Shown one piece after another: positions 46,818 to 58,274 of a stretch of DNA of 64,000 bases (its first letter is position 1; each line of letters opens with the position of its first letter). The notes under the pieces are model-generated. The model made no database searches. It saw only the letters and a list, made by a program, of their open reading frames with translations, and was not told the DNA's origin. Source of the stretch: Coffea arabica (Eukaryota > Streptophyta > Magnoliopsida > Gentianales > Rubiaceae). The DNA lies in the NCBI RefSeq assembly GCF_036785885.1, contig NC_092329.1:930001-994000 (forward strand), read 5' to 3'. Both the position numbers and the translations under genes were made by a program.

Positions 46818-49800
46818 ATGGCGAGAGAGAAGATCAAAATCAAGAAAATCGATAACATCACGGCGAGGCAGGTGACCTTCTCCAAGAGGAGACGAGGGCT
46901 TTTCAAGAAAGCTGAAGAGCTTGCTGTTTTGTGCGATGCTGATGTTGCCCTCATAATCTTCTCAGCCACTGGCAAGCTCTTCGAGTTCGCTAGCTCAAGG
47001 TAAATCTAACCCTACCCTACCCTATATATAATCATATGGTATACTAGTAACTTTTTAATGCAAAGATGAGAGCTGGGGTGGCTTCATTATCATGTTCATA
47101 TATACACACACACACACACACAGAGACAGTATTAGATGTGTCTCATTCTCCATCTCTCTACCCTCTTTCCTTCCGTCTCTCTTTCTAGATATAGGCAGGG
47201 TCTGAGAAGATGATGTCAGCAACATTTTGTTGGGAAGATCGGCTCTTCTTAATTCAGGTGACTAGACGATAGGGAATCAAGACTGTGACCACTGACATGA
47301 GAAGTGTTTAGCTCAGCTCCAAATATATTTTGACCCAAAACCAAACAACAGAAAAGTAATTTACAATAAAAGTTCTGGTCTCCTTCGTTACCCCTTACCC
47401 GTACTCCTTTTATCTTAGGGTTTGTTTGGATTCATTGTTTTTGAGTCTGTTTTTGAAAAACTGTTTTTCACATTCCAAATGCTACAGTAATGTGTATTTC
47501 AAAAACAACTCCAAAAACACTATATCCAAACAATATATCAAAAACAACTCCAAATACATATTTAATATGTTTATTTCAATTTGTATATTTCAATTATGTA
47601 TAGGATATATATATTATATTAATTTATATTTTATTTTATATAAAATATATTTTTATATTTCTATAATATATTTATACAAATATTATGTATTATATAAATT
47701 ATATATAATATAAATATGTAATTATACAAATTTATGAATATTAAATATTAAAAATTATATATTTAATATATACATAATATATATGTTTATGTATATTTAT
47801 AATATACATCTATATTATGTATTATATATAATATTATGCATTTATACATTTATATTAATATACATAATATTAATTATACATTTATACATGATATTAATAC
47901 CTTTATACATTTATATTTATTATATTAATACACCTATACATAATATTAATATATTCATTTATAAATATTAATTTATAAATACATTTATATTATGTATTAT
48001 ATATAATATAAATGCATTTATAAATACATAAATGCATTTATTTATAAATATATATAAATGTATTATAAATACATAAATGTATATAAATATATAAATATAA
48101 AAATTATAATTTATAATTTATAATTTATACATTTAAATAATATTCACTTATAATTTATATATTTATAATAATATACATTTATATATTTATTTATAAATAT
48201 ATATAAATATTTATTTATAAATATATATAAATATTTATTTATAAATATATGTAAATATTCATTTATAAATATATATAAATATTCATTTATAAATATATAT
48301 AAATATTCATTTATAAATATTTATAAATATTCATTTATAAATATATATATAAATATTCATTTATAAATATTTATAAAGGTATTTACAAAAATATATAAAT
48401 ATATTTATAAATAAATATAAAATTTATAATTTATAATTTATTCATTTATATAATATTCATTTACACATTTATAAAAATATTTATATTATGTATAATATAT
48501 AATATAATACATTTATAATACATTTACATATATTTATATAAATATATAAATATATTTATCTATAAATATTTATAAATGTATTATAAATGCATAAATGTAT
48601 ATAAATATAAAAATATATAAATTATAAATTATAATTTATACATTTATATGATATTCATTTATAATTTATATATTTATAAATGTATTTATATTATTTATTA
48701 TATATAATATAATACATTTATATTTATTTATTTATAAATATTTATAAATGTATTATAAATGCATAAATGTATATAAATATAATAATATAAAAATTGGAAA
48801 TTATAATTTATACATTTATACATTTATATGATATTCATTTATAATTTATACATTTATAATTTATATATTTTTATATAAATATATAAATATATTTATTTAT
48901 AAATATTTATAAATGTATTATAAATGCATAAATATTTATTGTTATAAAAATATAAAAATTATAAATTATAAAAACACTTGAAAATATGTTTTAAAAATAC
49001 ATCTAAAAATAATCCATAAAATATCTACAGTAAAAGTTTTTCATATAATTTTTGAAAAACAATCCCAAAAATAACTAATCCAAACGGACTTGTATTTGAA
49101 AAACGAAATGCTACAGTGCTGTTTTTGAAAAACAACCCAAAAAACAGCTAATTCAAACGGACCCGTACCCGTAAAGATTCTTTTATCTTACCCGTACTCC
49201 TTTTATCTTAAGTTTTAAATATTTACCGATAGTAGTAACATTTAAGAATTGCTAAAATTAGAAACCCTAGTAAAGATTCTTTTCAATCTTCAAAGTTTTC
49301 TTTACTTTACTTGAACCCCACAACTTCTTTTTTTTTGGCTTCTTTTTACTCAGTTTCTTATCGACCCAGCTCTCGGTTTTCCGTTCAGTAAGTTATACTC
49401 CTCCTAACTTACTTGATCACAGTAAATAGGTCTCACTTGTTCAATGGATTTCACATTTTCTTTCCAGGAATGTCTCTCCGATTTTAAAGGGTACTAGACT
49501 ATTTCATCACACTAGTAAATCGCTCTCACTTGGGCTTCGCAGTTTCTTTCCAAAATTTTCACCAGCTCCCACGTTCAGAAGTAGCTTAATTATTATTTGA
49601 TCATAGCAGGAAACTCTTCTCCATCTTGTATATCAATCTGAAACGGTACAATTCCATGGACCATTCTTTTTGATTGACTTGCTAGAAAGGAGCATTTGAG
49701 CTGCACAATTCCATTAGTCTCTTCACGAAATGGATGCGCGAATCTCAAAATGTTCAGTTTAATTTTCTCCAGGATGTTTACTTGCATCAGAAATTAAGCG

Positions 49801-52800
49801 GTGTAGATTTCATGTTTTCAAATTCTTGATTTTTAATTTCACTCATAGCATTAGCGTTTGAGAGATGCTAAAGGGAAGAATATGGAGTAGTGAAACTTCC
49901 TTTTCATGCAATTAGAAGCTGCTAAGTTATGATCATAGAATAACGATTAATTTGAAAGTCTATCTTAACTGAGTTAACTGGTTCCTAATTAATGGTTCTA
50001 AAATAAAGAAACGAACCAGTCATATAAGATCACCAACTGGTTTAATTGGTTCGTAATTAATGGTCATAAAATAAAGAAACGAAGCAGTCATTTGAGATCA
50101 CCGGTCAAATCAATCTTATCATTTTCTTCACCGATTAACCTGCCAAAACTTTGTATTAATTGGATGATACCAAATAAATCTAAAAATCGATTATACACTT
50201 TTGTAAGTGTAAACTATATACACTGCGCGATCTTTAGTTGCACGGTGTATGTTATTCGTTGGGACAATAAAACAGTAAAAATGAAAACCTTTTTGTAAAA
50301 GAAAAACTTCATATTAAGATACTTAAAATTCTGCCTGGTAATATAGATGCCAACGGTTGTCTTACTTCTTTTAAAACATCTAATATACTGTGGCATGATC
50401 TTGTGTTTAGCTCACTCCGAAGGATGTCAGAACAAATCATTGTAGCTAGATTTCAGCAATGAAAGTGTTTTCCTGTCATGTTTCAGTGGCTGCATGTGAA
50501 CTATCTTTTTAAGGGTGTAGCTATTAGAAATTAATGTTTGCTCACAAAATCATCTTTCATCCTCATGTGCAGCCACTGATTAACTTAGCATCATTTTGGT
50601 TCAACTTCCTTTGTAGTACCTTGTCTTCAACTTCCTATATAGTACCTTGTCTTGCAGCTTATTCAAAAGTTGCTTGCATTAAAAAAATTCGCTTGCCATA
50701 TCGCTAAAATATGTCTCAGTTGGTAGTTTCGTTGGATCATTGCATAAAATGGCTCCACGCTAACAGACAACCACAAGAAAACACTAAAAATGATTACTTG
50801 GACCAAATTCTGTCTGGTTTCTAGGAGCCTGTATCCAGTCCACTTTGGATTCTTTCTTACATGAGTTCCCTTTTTTGTGGTTTGTCTGCTATCTAAATTC
50901 AAACGCATATTTTGCTCATACCTAGATAAGGCATGCATGCATATGTCTGTTTTGTGGGGGCTAACCAGTAGATTCGTGATAAAGAGGTAAGAGAAATTCC
51001 ATTGTATTTCCCTAGTCCCTGATATGATAACAAAACTTCACTCAGGTGTGCCTCTTGTCAGTTTTTGTACTTGCTTCAGGTCATATGTGTAAGTTCTGGA
51101 TACAGGAAGGAATTTCTGTAAGAGTAAATAGTATTCGTAAAAAGATTTCTAGTCGAGGTCTGATAATGGGCGAGTCATGGCTTCTAGGTTTGAGTATTAC
51201 TTGGCCGCATTTTTGTGTACTTTTCTGGCCTTTCCTTAAAAGAATTTCACATATGCTTGTGCACAAGGCTGGAAATCACGATTTGAATTTCTCTTCTCTC
51301 CTTTATGCTTTAATCAGTGGTAGGATTTATTTTTGGTTGGGCTGATAACTCAATGGTTGACTGCATAGTCCATGATATGACAGGTTTGCAATTTGACTTG
51401 AGATGGCAAAAAAATAAAAGACTCAAGCAAGCATTTTTACTAGCCAAAGATAAAAAGATTAAATTCACTTTGAAGAAACATAACTCGAGGAGGTCACCTA
51501 CTTTTAATTACTTATGTAATTGTATTGTAACCTATCAATGACAAGCTGAATTTTCTGTACTCGTAATTTTGTTTTTCTTTAAACAGATCTGTACATGTAT
51601 TTCATTTTATATCATACTTCTGATAATGTTTATCTCTTGGTGTAATGAACATGTTTTGTGTTTCTTTCTGACAAAAAACCTGAAAAAACAAAGAAAAAAT
51701 TACAGTTGGAAATGATTGCATGTTGTAGAATGGATGAACGATATCTACAGTCAACTAAATGCTAGGAAGAGGAATGTGCCTATGGAACACTTGCATGGTT
51801 GATGTCATAAACTACCGGTTCAAGTAATGATAACATAACTTTCCATCTGTTTGCACTGATTTTTTTTAACCATAAATTTCTAATCATAAATGTCTCAGCA
51901 CCTGTTGCATCCCCGAGGATTGCACTTTTTGGAATCCTTGAGCTTCTTGCTTAAATACGTACTCTATATTAGTCCTCCAGATTTTGAATGGACCTGTGAA
52001 TTTGGGTGGAATGGTTTAGGTTGTAGCTTGTATTTGCTTAATACATATTTTATATATTAGACATGTCCAAGATGGTTTGAAACTTCGACTTTAACTTTGA
52101 AAAGGCGTTGGATCAATGGTGAATAGCTAACTACGCTATTCGAACGTAAATGTTTTGAGTTTGAATATCACTTTCCAATCTCATAGAATCTCCTTCTACT
52201 CAAAATTGAGAAATACCGTAAAGGTGTCTCACACATTTTCGTGAGGCAAATCGAGTCTTTGATTTACTTTAATGCTAACTGGCAACCTTTGCAAATAACT
52301 GATAGTTGTGCTGACCTTCTGTTCATTTGTCATGCTTGTTATACGATAACTATGGCCTTGCGATATGTAGGGCACTGTATTTTTGTCCTGTCATCATGAA
52401 TTATAAACTAACAGGTCAACTAAGTGCCTGATTGATAAACTTGAAATCTGAATTGTGAAAATTAAATATTGGCCCCCTTTGACAAGTGAGTTTTTTGAAT
52501 ATTTGTCTAAAACTGTACTATAGTTTATTGTAGAAGTTTTTTAAAAAATTTTGAAAGTGTGTAAATTTTTGAATATTTTAAAGTGTATGGTTTAAAATTT
52601 TTGAAATTTTTTTTGAAATTATTGTAATTAAAATTTTTAAATAATTTGTAGCAAGCAAACTTGGGAAAAAACTTGCCTGTCAAACAAGGCCATTAAAAGT
52701 GTTGAGTTGCTAAATTATTTAAGTTGTATCGTTTGATAATTAACTAAATTATAATACTGTATTCAAATATCACAAATATTTTGTTGACATTTTTTTAAAA

Positions 52801-55800
52801 AAAATTGCCCTTATTTGTATATTTGGAAAAAAAGAAAAATGTGCGTCTGTGTGAGAGAGAAATGAAGGAATTTAGAGGTGGTATTTAAGTATGTGCATTT
52901 GCATGCAAGAGGGTGTGTGCATGCTTGTGCGTTCGTGTATGTGTGTGTGTTGAATATAAAGGAAAGAAATGTGTACCAAGTACTAGAATAGTGTGAGCGT
53001 GTTATGTGTGTGAGTGGCATGGTATGTGTAGTCAATTCGGAAGATTTAGTGAAAATTTGTTACTTGAAATTTTATACACAAATTACGGTGTGCTTAATAA
53101 ATTAAGTGATAAGGTATTTCTGTTATCAAACATGTTGAATTCAAAAACTCTGAATGAATTAATTTTCAACTTTAAGTGGAATTATCAAACAGATTAATAG
53201 AACTTAAAACTGAACAGATTATTGCATTTTTATATTCTAGGTAATCTGTTTTAAATATTGTATAAGTAGAAACTATAAAAATAGGATTTAGAAATTAGCG
53301 GTCCTAGGTTCAAAGCCCATCGAATTGTCAATCTCTCCTGATTTTAAATTAGTATTTGTCCTACCAAAATGTGAGGATTAGTTGCAATATTCATGTATTG
53401 TAATCTATAGCAGAAACTTGACGTGTTTTCAAAATAGAGGTAATGTTATCTTCAATCAAATTCTTTTGTAAATTTCCAATGCCTATATTACTTTTGGTGT
53501 AATAAGTTGTGTACTAAAATAGGATTTTGGAAAATGAATTATAATATGTTAACTCAAATTAAATTTACCTCGCTTTCCTTCATATGTAAAAGTAAAGGAA
53601 ATCTTATTAAAATAAAAATGTCAAATGCTCTCCATAACAAAAATTGTCTTTTAGCTGTTTGTATTTTCTACTTTTACTTGGGCTTTAAAATTTGTGGTGG
53701 ATATGAGTTTAGTATGGGAACATGGTATCAGCCGACCATGAGTGGCTCTTTTCACGATCCTTACCTTTTAAATGCTTTACAGAGAAGGACTTTTATTTTT
53801 ATTTCTCTTTTTTTTGTGGCAATGTTTCTTCAAAGTAGCGTCGGTTGAAGTTCTGACAAATTGTGATGAGAGAACATCATAAGTAACTCTAGTCTCCTGC
53901 ATTTTTGTGCAGCATGAGTGATATCCTTGGAAAGTACAAGTTACATTCAAGTAACCTCGAGAAGACTGAGCAACCATCGCTTGAGCTTCAGGTATTACAA
54001 CATGGCGTTGCATCTGTGTCATCTTTCTTCTAGAGATCCAGTCAACTTCACGGGCTTTATCTTGTTAACGCTTTTCATGGTTTCCTCGTATACTCTTGGC
54101 TGTACTGATCTCATTACCAACATTGCCCAGCTGATGATTGGCAAAACTGTTGTTTCATCCTTAAACACATTGGAAATATGTCTCATTTGTTCTGAACTTG
54201 CATTTCATCTAAAGATTTCGAGAAGGATATTACTAAGTGCATTGAAAATTTTGAATAATAAGTGGTTCTGTTTTCGGTATGTAGAGGAATATTTTACGAT
54301 TTCTCTTTGGTTGTAAAGTGACTGGGTGAACTTTGTTTCGTCTAGGGTGCTTGCGAAATGACAAGATGAAATTTGACTGAATAATTTTGAGTCGAAAATA
54401 TCGACTCTCTTTAATACCTACTTTTAAGATTCTTTTTAACAAGCTTGTTGATTTTGATATGCTGTGAATGGGTGCTGCTTTCTTCAATCGATGCATTATT
54501 CGGTTTTACTTTGCCACACAATTACATTAAACAAAGTCTAATCTGATTTGGATGTTTCACTGCGCTGCGAGATTAGCTTATGCTCAATTGGAACAAATGA
54601 AAATGTACTAAACTTAAATTGTTGTAAAGCAAGATGAACCATTGGGGCTGTCGGTGAAATGTTGAAGATGACTGATGTGTATTGTCCCTAATGAAGTTTC
54701 TTCCTTTAGCCTCCTTCCCTTCTTTACGCTAGGATTTGTTAATACTCAGCCTTATGCATGCATCTGCTGATTAGGGTCAAGCAAATCTATCATCACTCCA
54801 TACTCCTCTTCTTTCTCTCCCTCCGTTTGTTTTTCTCATGGCTAGCTTTCTGCTCATATATGTCTGTTAAATGTATTTTGCTACTTTACGCCAAAACCAA
54901 AGTAAGTCATTCATCATTTTCTAGTTGTTCCAAGAAGTGCAAGTGCAAGTTTCATCGAGTATTTCCCATTAATTGCTGTATATGCATAGTGATCCTAATT
55001 TTTCTTGCTCATTTTAGCTAGAGAATAGTTGCCATGTTAGATTGAGCAAGGAAGTTGCTGACAGGACTCATCAGCTAAGGTACAAATTAGAAACGGAAAA
55101 TAAATACTGTTTTCCATTATGGATTTTTAGTTTTATTTGAATCTTAGCAAGATGAAATCATTTGATCCTGTCGATCAGGCAAATGAAGGGTGAGGACCTT
55201 CAAGGGTTAAAGATAGAGGAGCTGCAGCAGTTAGAAAAAGTGCTGGAAGCAGGACTAACCCGTGTGCTTCAAACGAAGGTTCCCAGTTCACTTTCACTAG
55301 CTTTCATCTAAAATTTAGGAGGGTCGCAAATTTACTAACCTAACTTCTTCATGTTATCTTAATTCTAGGGTGAACGCATCATGAATGAGATCAATGCCCT
55401 TCAAAAGAAGGTTAGAGTTGCAGACACAAACTTTTTCCTATTAATGCATTTCAGTAATTCTTTCTTTTGACAACTCTGGTCAGTAGTAATAGGCCTCTAT
55501 AGTCAACATTTATAAGCATCAGTTCCTATACTAAGCTTATAAGTCGCCTTTTATCTTCTGGCAGGGTGCAGAACTGTTTGAAGAAAATAAGCAACTGAAG
55601 CAAAAAGTACGATCGTCTACTCAAGTATAAATAAGTTTTCTCTGACAGGTTATATTAACATTGTAGCTGAAACTTTTGGCCACACAGATGGCAATGCTTT
55701 ATGAAGGGAAGAGGCCAGTGATTCCAGACTTGGATAAGGATATGCTGATTGAAGAAGGCCAATCTTCAGAGTCCATTACCAATGTTTGCAGCTGCAACAG

Positions 55801-56589
55801 TGGCCCTCCTCCGGAGGATGACTGCTCAGATACATCACTCAAACTAGGGTAAGTGTCTTTGTACTGCCGGTGCTTCCATGCTTGTCAGTGGACTAATCTC
55901 TAACTTCCTCCATAAACACTTCTACTGTTTTATAAACAATTGCAAGTTTAGCCCTGGTTATTGAGAATTGAACAATTCGCCAATCTGCCTCTTAAATGCG
56001 CTGGTGAGGTTAATTCTCTGTGCTTCAGAGAATTCTCTGTACTTGAGAATCTAAAGTTGGATAGCTTTGTACAGTGAGGATTAACTTCATCTTTGCTAGT
56101 GATGAATGTTTCTAGAGGAATGTTTAGCTAAAGTACTTCTTGAGACGAGCAATTTAACTGCAGATTTTCTAGCACTAGAATAAATGAAAGTAATAGTTGA
56201 ATAAGTCTAGAAATTCGAAGTAGCTTCAAATTTAATTTTGTCTTTTTGACTAGCTCAAGTATGTTGAGGTTTGTTAGGAAAAGATTCATGTAGAATTGTT
56301 TCTTGCACTTTCTCTCTGTCAAAAGAGAGTTGTTTAATGAGAAATCTGAGGTCTTTTTCAGCCTTCAATACCAAGTCTTTATATCCATTTTTATGCTCTA
56401 TTTTCCAACAGTACTCTACAACCAATGCCTTCTGAGGTTCTTCGTGAGATCTTTCTCTGACTATATAGTAAATTATGCACATATATATGTTGGCATTATC
56501 CTGAGTACTTTCTCTACGGTCTTGTTACTGTTCTCTATTACTTGTAATACACTCTCTTTTTTTTTCCTTTCAGGCTACCCTTTAACTAG
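46818..56589 (+). CDS. SVP-like: SVP/JOINTLESS-type MADS-box transcription factor
   Basis: A MIKC-type regulator of 227 residues; family members repress flowering or control dormancy and inflorescence identity. Eight exons: 46818-46999, 53913-53991, 55018-55079, 55179-55278, 55369-55410, 55565-55606, 55688-55848 and 56574-56589. All junctions keep frame, and the sizes 182/79/62/100/42/42 are the standard MIKC pattern. The MADS domain (1-60) reads [20 protein letters not shown] and [20 protein letters not shown]. The I region includes [16 protein letters not shown]. The K-box (about 88-175) includes [16 protein letters not shown]. The C-terminus ends SLKLGLPFN, the SVP-clade ending. Intron 1 is 6.9 kb and carries large repeats; the last exon encodes only five residues and the stop. 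The gene looks intact. Confidence 0.95.
47100..47122. repeat. CA microsatellite in MADS intron 1
   Basis: A TATACACACACACACACACA run about 100 bp into intron 1. Confidence 0.85.
47395..47417 (+). repeat. 23-bp direct repeat flanking intronic insertion, left
   Basis: A 23-bp string starting TTACCCGTACTCC and ending TTTTATCTTA is repeated exactly at 49188-49210. Between them lies the MITE with the A/T array. Confidence 0.9.
47418..49168. mobile_element. MITE with internal A/T tandem-repeat expansion
   Basis: The left end GGGTTTGTTTGGATTC is followed by TGTTTTTGAAAAACTG and ATGCTACAGTA. The right end, reversed, begins ACGGGTCCGTTTGAATTAG, then TGTTTTTCAAAAACAG and CACTGTAGCATTTCG. A second inner end-like sequence (AATCCAAACGGAC, 49078-49089) suggests one MITE inside or beside another. 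Between the ends lies about 1.4 kb of A/T tandem repeats. All of it is in intron 1 of the MADS-box gene. Confidence 0.65.
47545..48975. repeat. A/T-only satellite-like array
   Basis: About 1.4 kb with almost no G or C. One zone (48181-48375) is a tandem array of a unit of about 24 bp, ATTTATAAATATATATAAAT plus a short variable end. Another zone repeats a module of about 165-172 bp, with AAATGTATTATAAATGC at about 48574, 48746 and 48911. The open frames across it are artefacts. Confidence 0.9.
49188..49210 (+). repeat. 23-bp direct repeat flanking intronic insertion, right
   Basis: Exact copy of 47395-47417. A further partial copy (CTTTTATCTTA) directly precedes it at 49180-49190. Confidence 0.9.
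49980..50102 (+). repeat. Tandem duplication, 68-bp period, in MADS intron 1
   Basis: Two copies of about 55 bp (49980-50034 and 50048-50102) share TAATTAATGG, AAATAAAGAAACGAA and AGATCACC with about six differences. Confidence 0.85.
52106..52275 (+). mobile_element. Possible decayed SINE in MADS intron 1
   Basis: GGATCAATGGTGAATAGC could be an A-box relic and GAGTTTGAATATC a B-box relic. Target duplications were not found, so this is weak. A similar stretch lies at about 53285-53400 (TAGGTTCAAAGCCC). Confidence 0.3.
52472..52691. mobile_element. GGCCTGTTTGAAA-family MITE, 220 bp, in MADS intron 1
   Basis: It starts GGCCCCCTTTGACAAG and ends CTGTCAAACAAGGCC, an imperfect inverted pair. ATT flanks both sides (52469-52471 and 52692-52694), a 3-bp duplication as made by PIF/Harbinger-type transposases. 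This is the short form of the family that also occurs at 41126 and 58564. Confidence 0.75.
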
Positions 56590-57770
56590 CCGACGGTGCA
56601 CAGCTTATGGAGACCTACCTTTAAAAACTACTAGTAAACATGGGATCAAGAAATGGAGCTCTCTCCATCTATATGTCTATATGTTACCCAAGATAGTGGT
56701 AAGCCTATGAAGTATTACTCCTGTCATAAATTAAGAGTCTGCTGTGTATGGCTCGATTGCCTCCAAAGCCCTAAGGTGCAGTAAAAAAGCTCGTGTTGCT
56801 TGCACCTGCTTCAACCAGAACTCAAGATTTGTACTCTTTTGTATGAACTTGCTTCCGGGCTTCAGCTGAAAAGTTAATCCTAATAATATGAAATGCTGCT
56901 GGTAGAACTATTTATCTAGAGATGACATGAAACAACTACTGCAGTGAAAGGCTACTGGTCCTTTTTTCTTAAACCAGGAATTAATATATTTCCTAGCTTG
57001 CCTGGATTCCACCGAACAAGTGACTGCGCTAGTCTTTTAAGGACTTTTTCTGTCAATTACCAAGTACAAGCGAGGATGAAGAAATGAAACTCAAAGCGCT
57101 CAAAAATGGTCAAAATTCTACAAGCCAAGAGAATATACTTGTTCCATAAAGCATGAATTATACTTGTTCGATTCTGTTAATATACTTGTTCCATAAAGCA
57201 TGAATTATGTGTTTTTGGACTACCAATCATTGTTTGGATAATATAGAACTGGTATAATATAAACTATAATAGTACATATTTATATTATAGAGATTTTTCT
57301 TCAAATGTCTGATTAGAAGTTTGGCACAAAAACATACAAGTTCAGCAAAAACTCAGACATGAATAGTAGTACGAATATATTTGAAATTTATGAAGCTAAA
57401 AATAGAGATAAAATTACTATAATTTTTAAATATTATGGTACATATAACACTTTTTAACTCTTACTCTTGTATATTAGCCACTGAATTTATTAAGATTTTA
57501 CCACCCCATCATGTGTGCATGTATAAATATATAGAAAATAATGACATACATAGATGTCATTCTACATGTAACATAACTGAGTAATAATGATATACATAAA
57601 TTTAAAACTTTTCCAAATATTTGAAGTATAATTTGAAAAGTATAATACGCCAAAAGTTTATTATGTGTTTTGTGAGGTTATATGGAAAGTATAACTATTT
57701 CTAAGCCATATAAATTTTTTTTTTCTGAATTATACATACTAACGTATAGTAGATCAACAATATCAGTACT
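56590..57770. other. 3' flank of the MADS-box gene
   Basis: Contains the 3' UTR. At 57132-57161 and 57179-57208 a 30-bp string starting AATATACTTGTTCC is directly repeated with a 47-bp period. The rest is AT-rich with no gene seen. Confidence 0.5.
57132..57208 (+). repeat. Tandem direct repeat, 47-bp period
   Basis: A 30-bp sequence (AATATACTTGTTCCATAAAG onward) occurs twice without a mismatch, separated by 17 bp. Confidence 0.85.
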
Positions 57771-57771
57771 C

Positions 57772-57957
57772 TTTTTTTTTCTCTGACGGAGTGGGTATCC
57801 GGAACTTTGGCCCGACTAATCCCACTCCGGCCTAGGAGAGAAGGCTCCACTCCACTCCAAGTACCGTAGTAAGGGGGCTCGAACTCTGATTGCTCGGGTA
57901 AGTCTACCATACGTTAAAGAGGGAGAGCTGACCGCTTGAACTAACCCTCGGGGCCAC
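57772..57957 (-). mobile_element. tRNA-derived SINE
   Basis: On the minus strand it starts TGGCCCCGAGGGTTAG, with A-box TAGTTCAAGCGGTCAGC and B-box GAGTTCGAGCCCCC spaced as in a tRNA promoter. The body carries GGATTAGTCGGGCC and TCCGGATACCC, and the end is about 9 A. The flanks ACAATATCAGTACTC and ACAATACCAGTGCTC are a 15-bp target duplication with two differences. It shares its body with the SINE at 23661. Confidence 0.85.
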
Positions 57958-57965
57958 AATACCAG

Positions 57966-58266
57966 TGCTCACTGGGAACATAAAAATGTCGAAATTTGCT
58001 GTGGAAATCAAGCGTCACAATAATCACTTTTGGGTCCACATGGAATTACTCCTTACTATAGCGGCTAAAGCAATACTCAGGAAACTTTTTGGGGGTTACA
58101 AATGGCAATGTCCCATGTTATGTAACTTATGTCAGTCTTTGCCATAAATAGGCAGAGCTTTTCCCACCCAACTACAAGACGACGCTACTATTCTGCTCTA
58201 CTTTTGTATCAGTCTTTTGGGAAATGGGAATGCAGTGGGCCCCGTGTCACCTTTTCAGGAATCTCT
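57966..58266. other. Short intergenic stretch
   Basis: Sequence between the SINE and the next hAT element. No feature was recognised; a short open frame at 57965-58147 has no recognisable domain. Confidence 0.4.
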
Positions 58267-58274
58267 TGATGCTA

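Noticed and set aside
47426-47971. Two open frames rich in Tyr, Ile and Leu
   Set aside because: They are translations of the A/T-only array in the MADS intron; there is no codon bias and no domain.
53918-54316. 132-codon open frame overlapping MADS exon 2
   Set aside because: It reads exon 2 in the wrong frame and runs into the intron; the correct frame joins exon 1 to exon 3.
57880-57957. Candidate tRNA gene on the minus strand
   Set aside because: It has A- and B-box-like sequence but no foldable cloverleaf that I could trace, and it continues into a SINE body with poly(A) and a target duplication.
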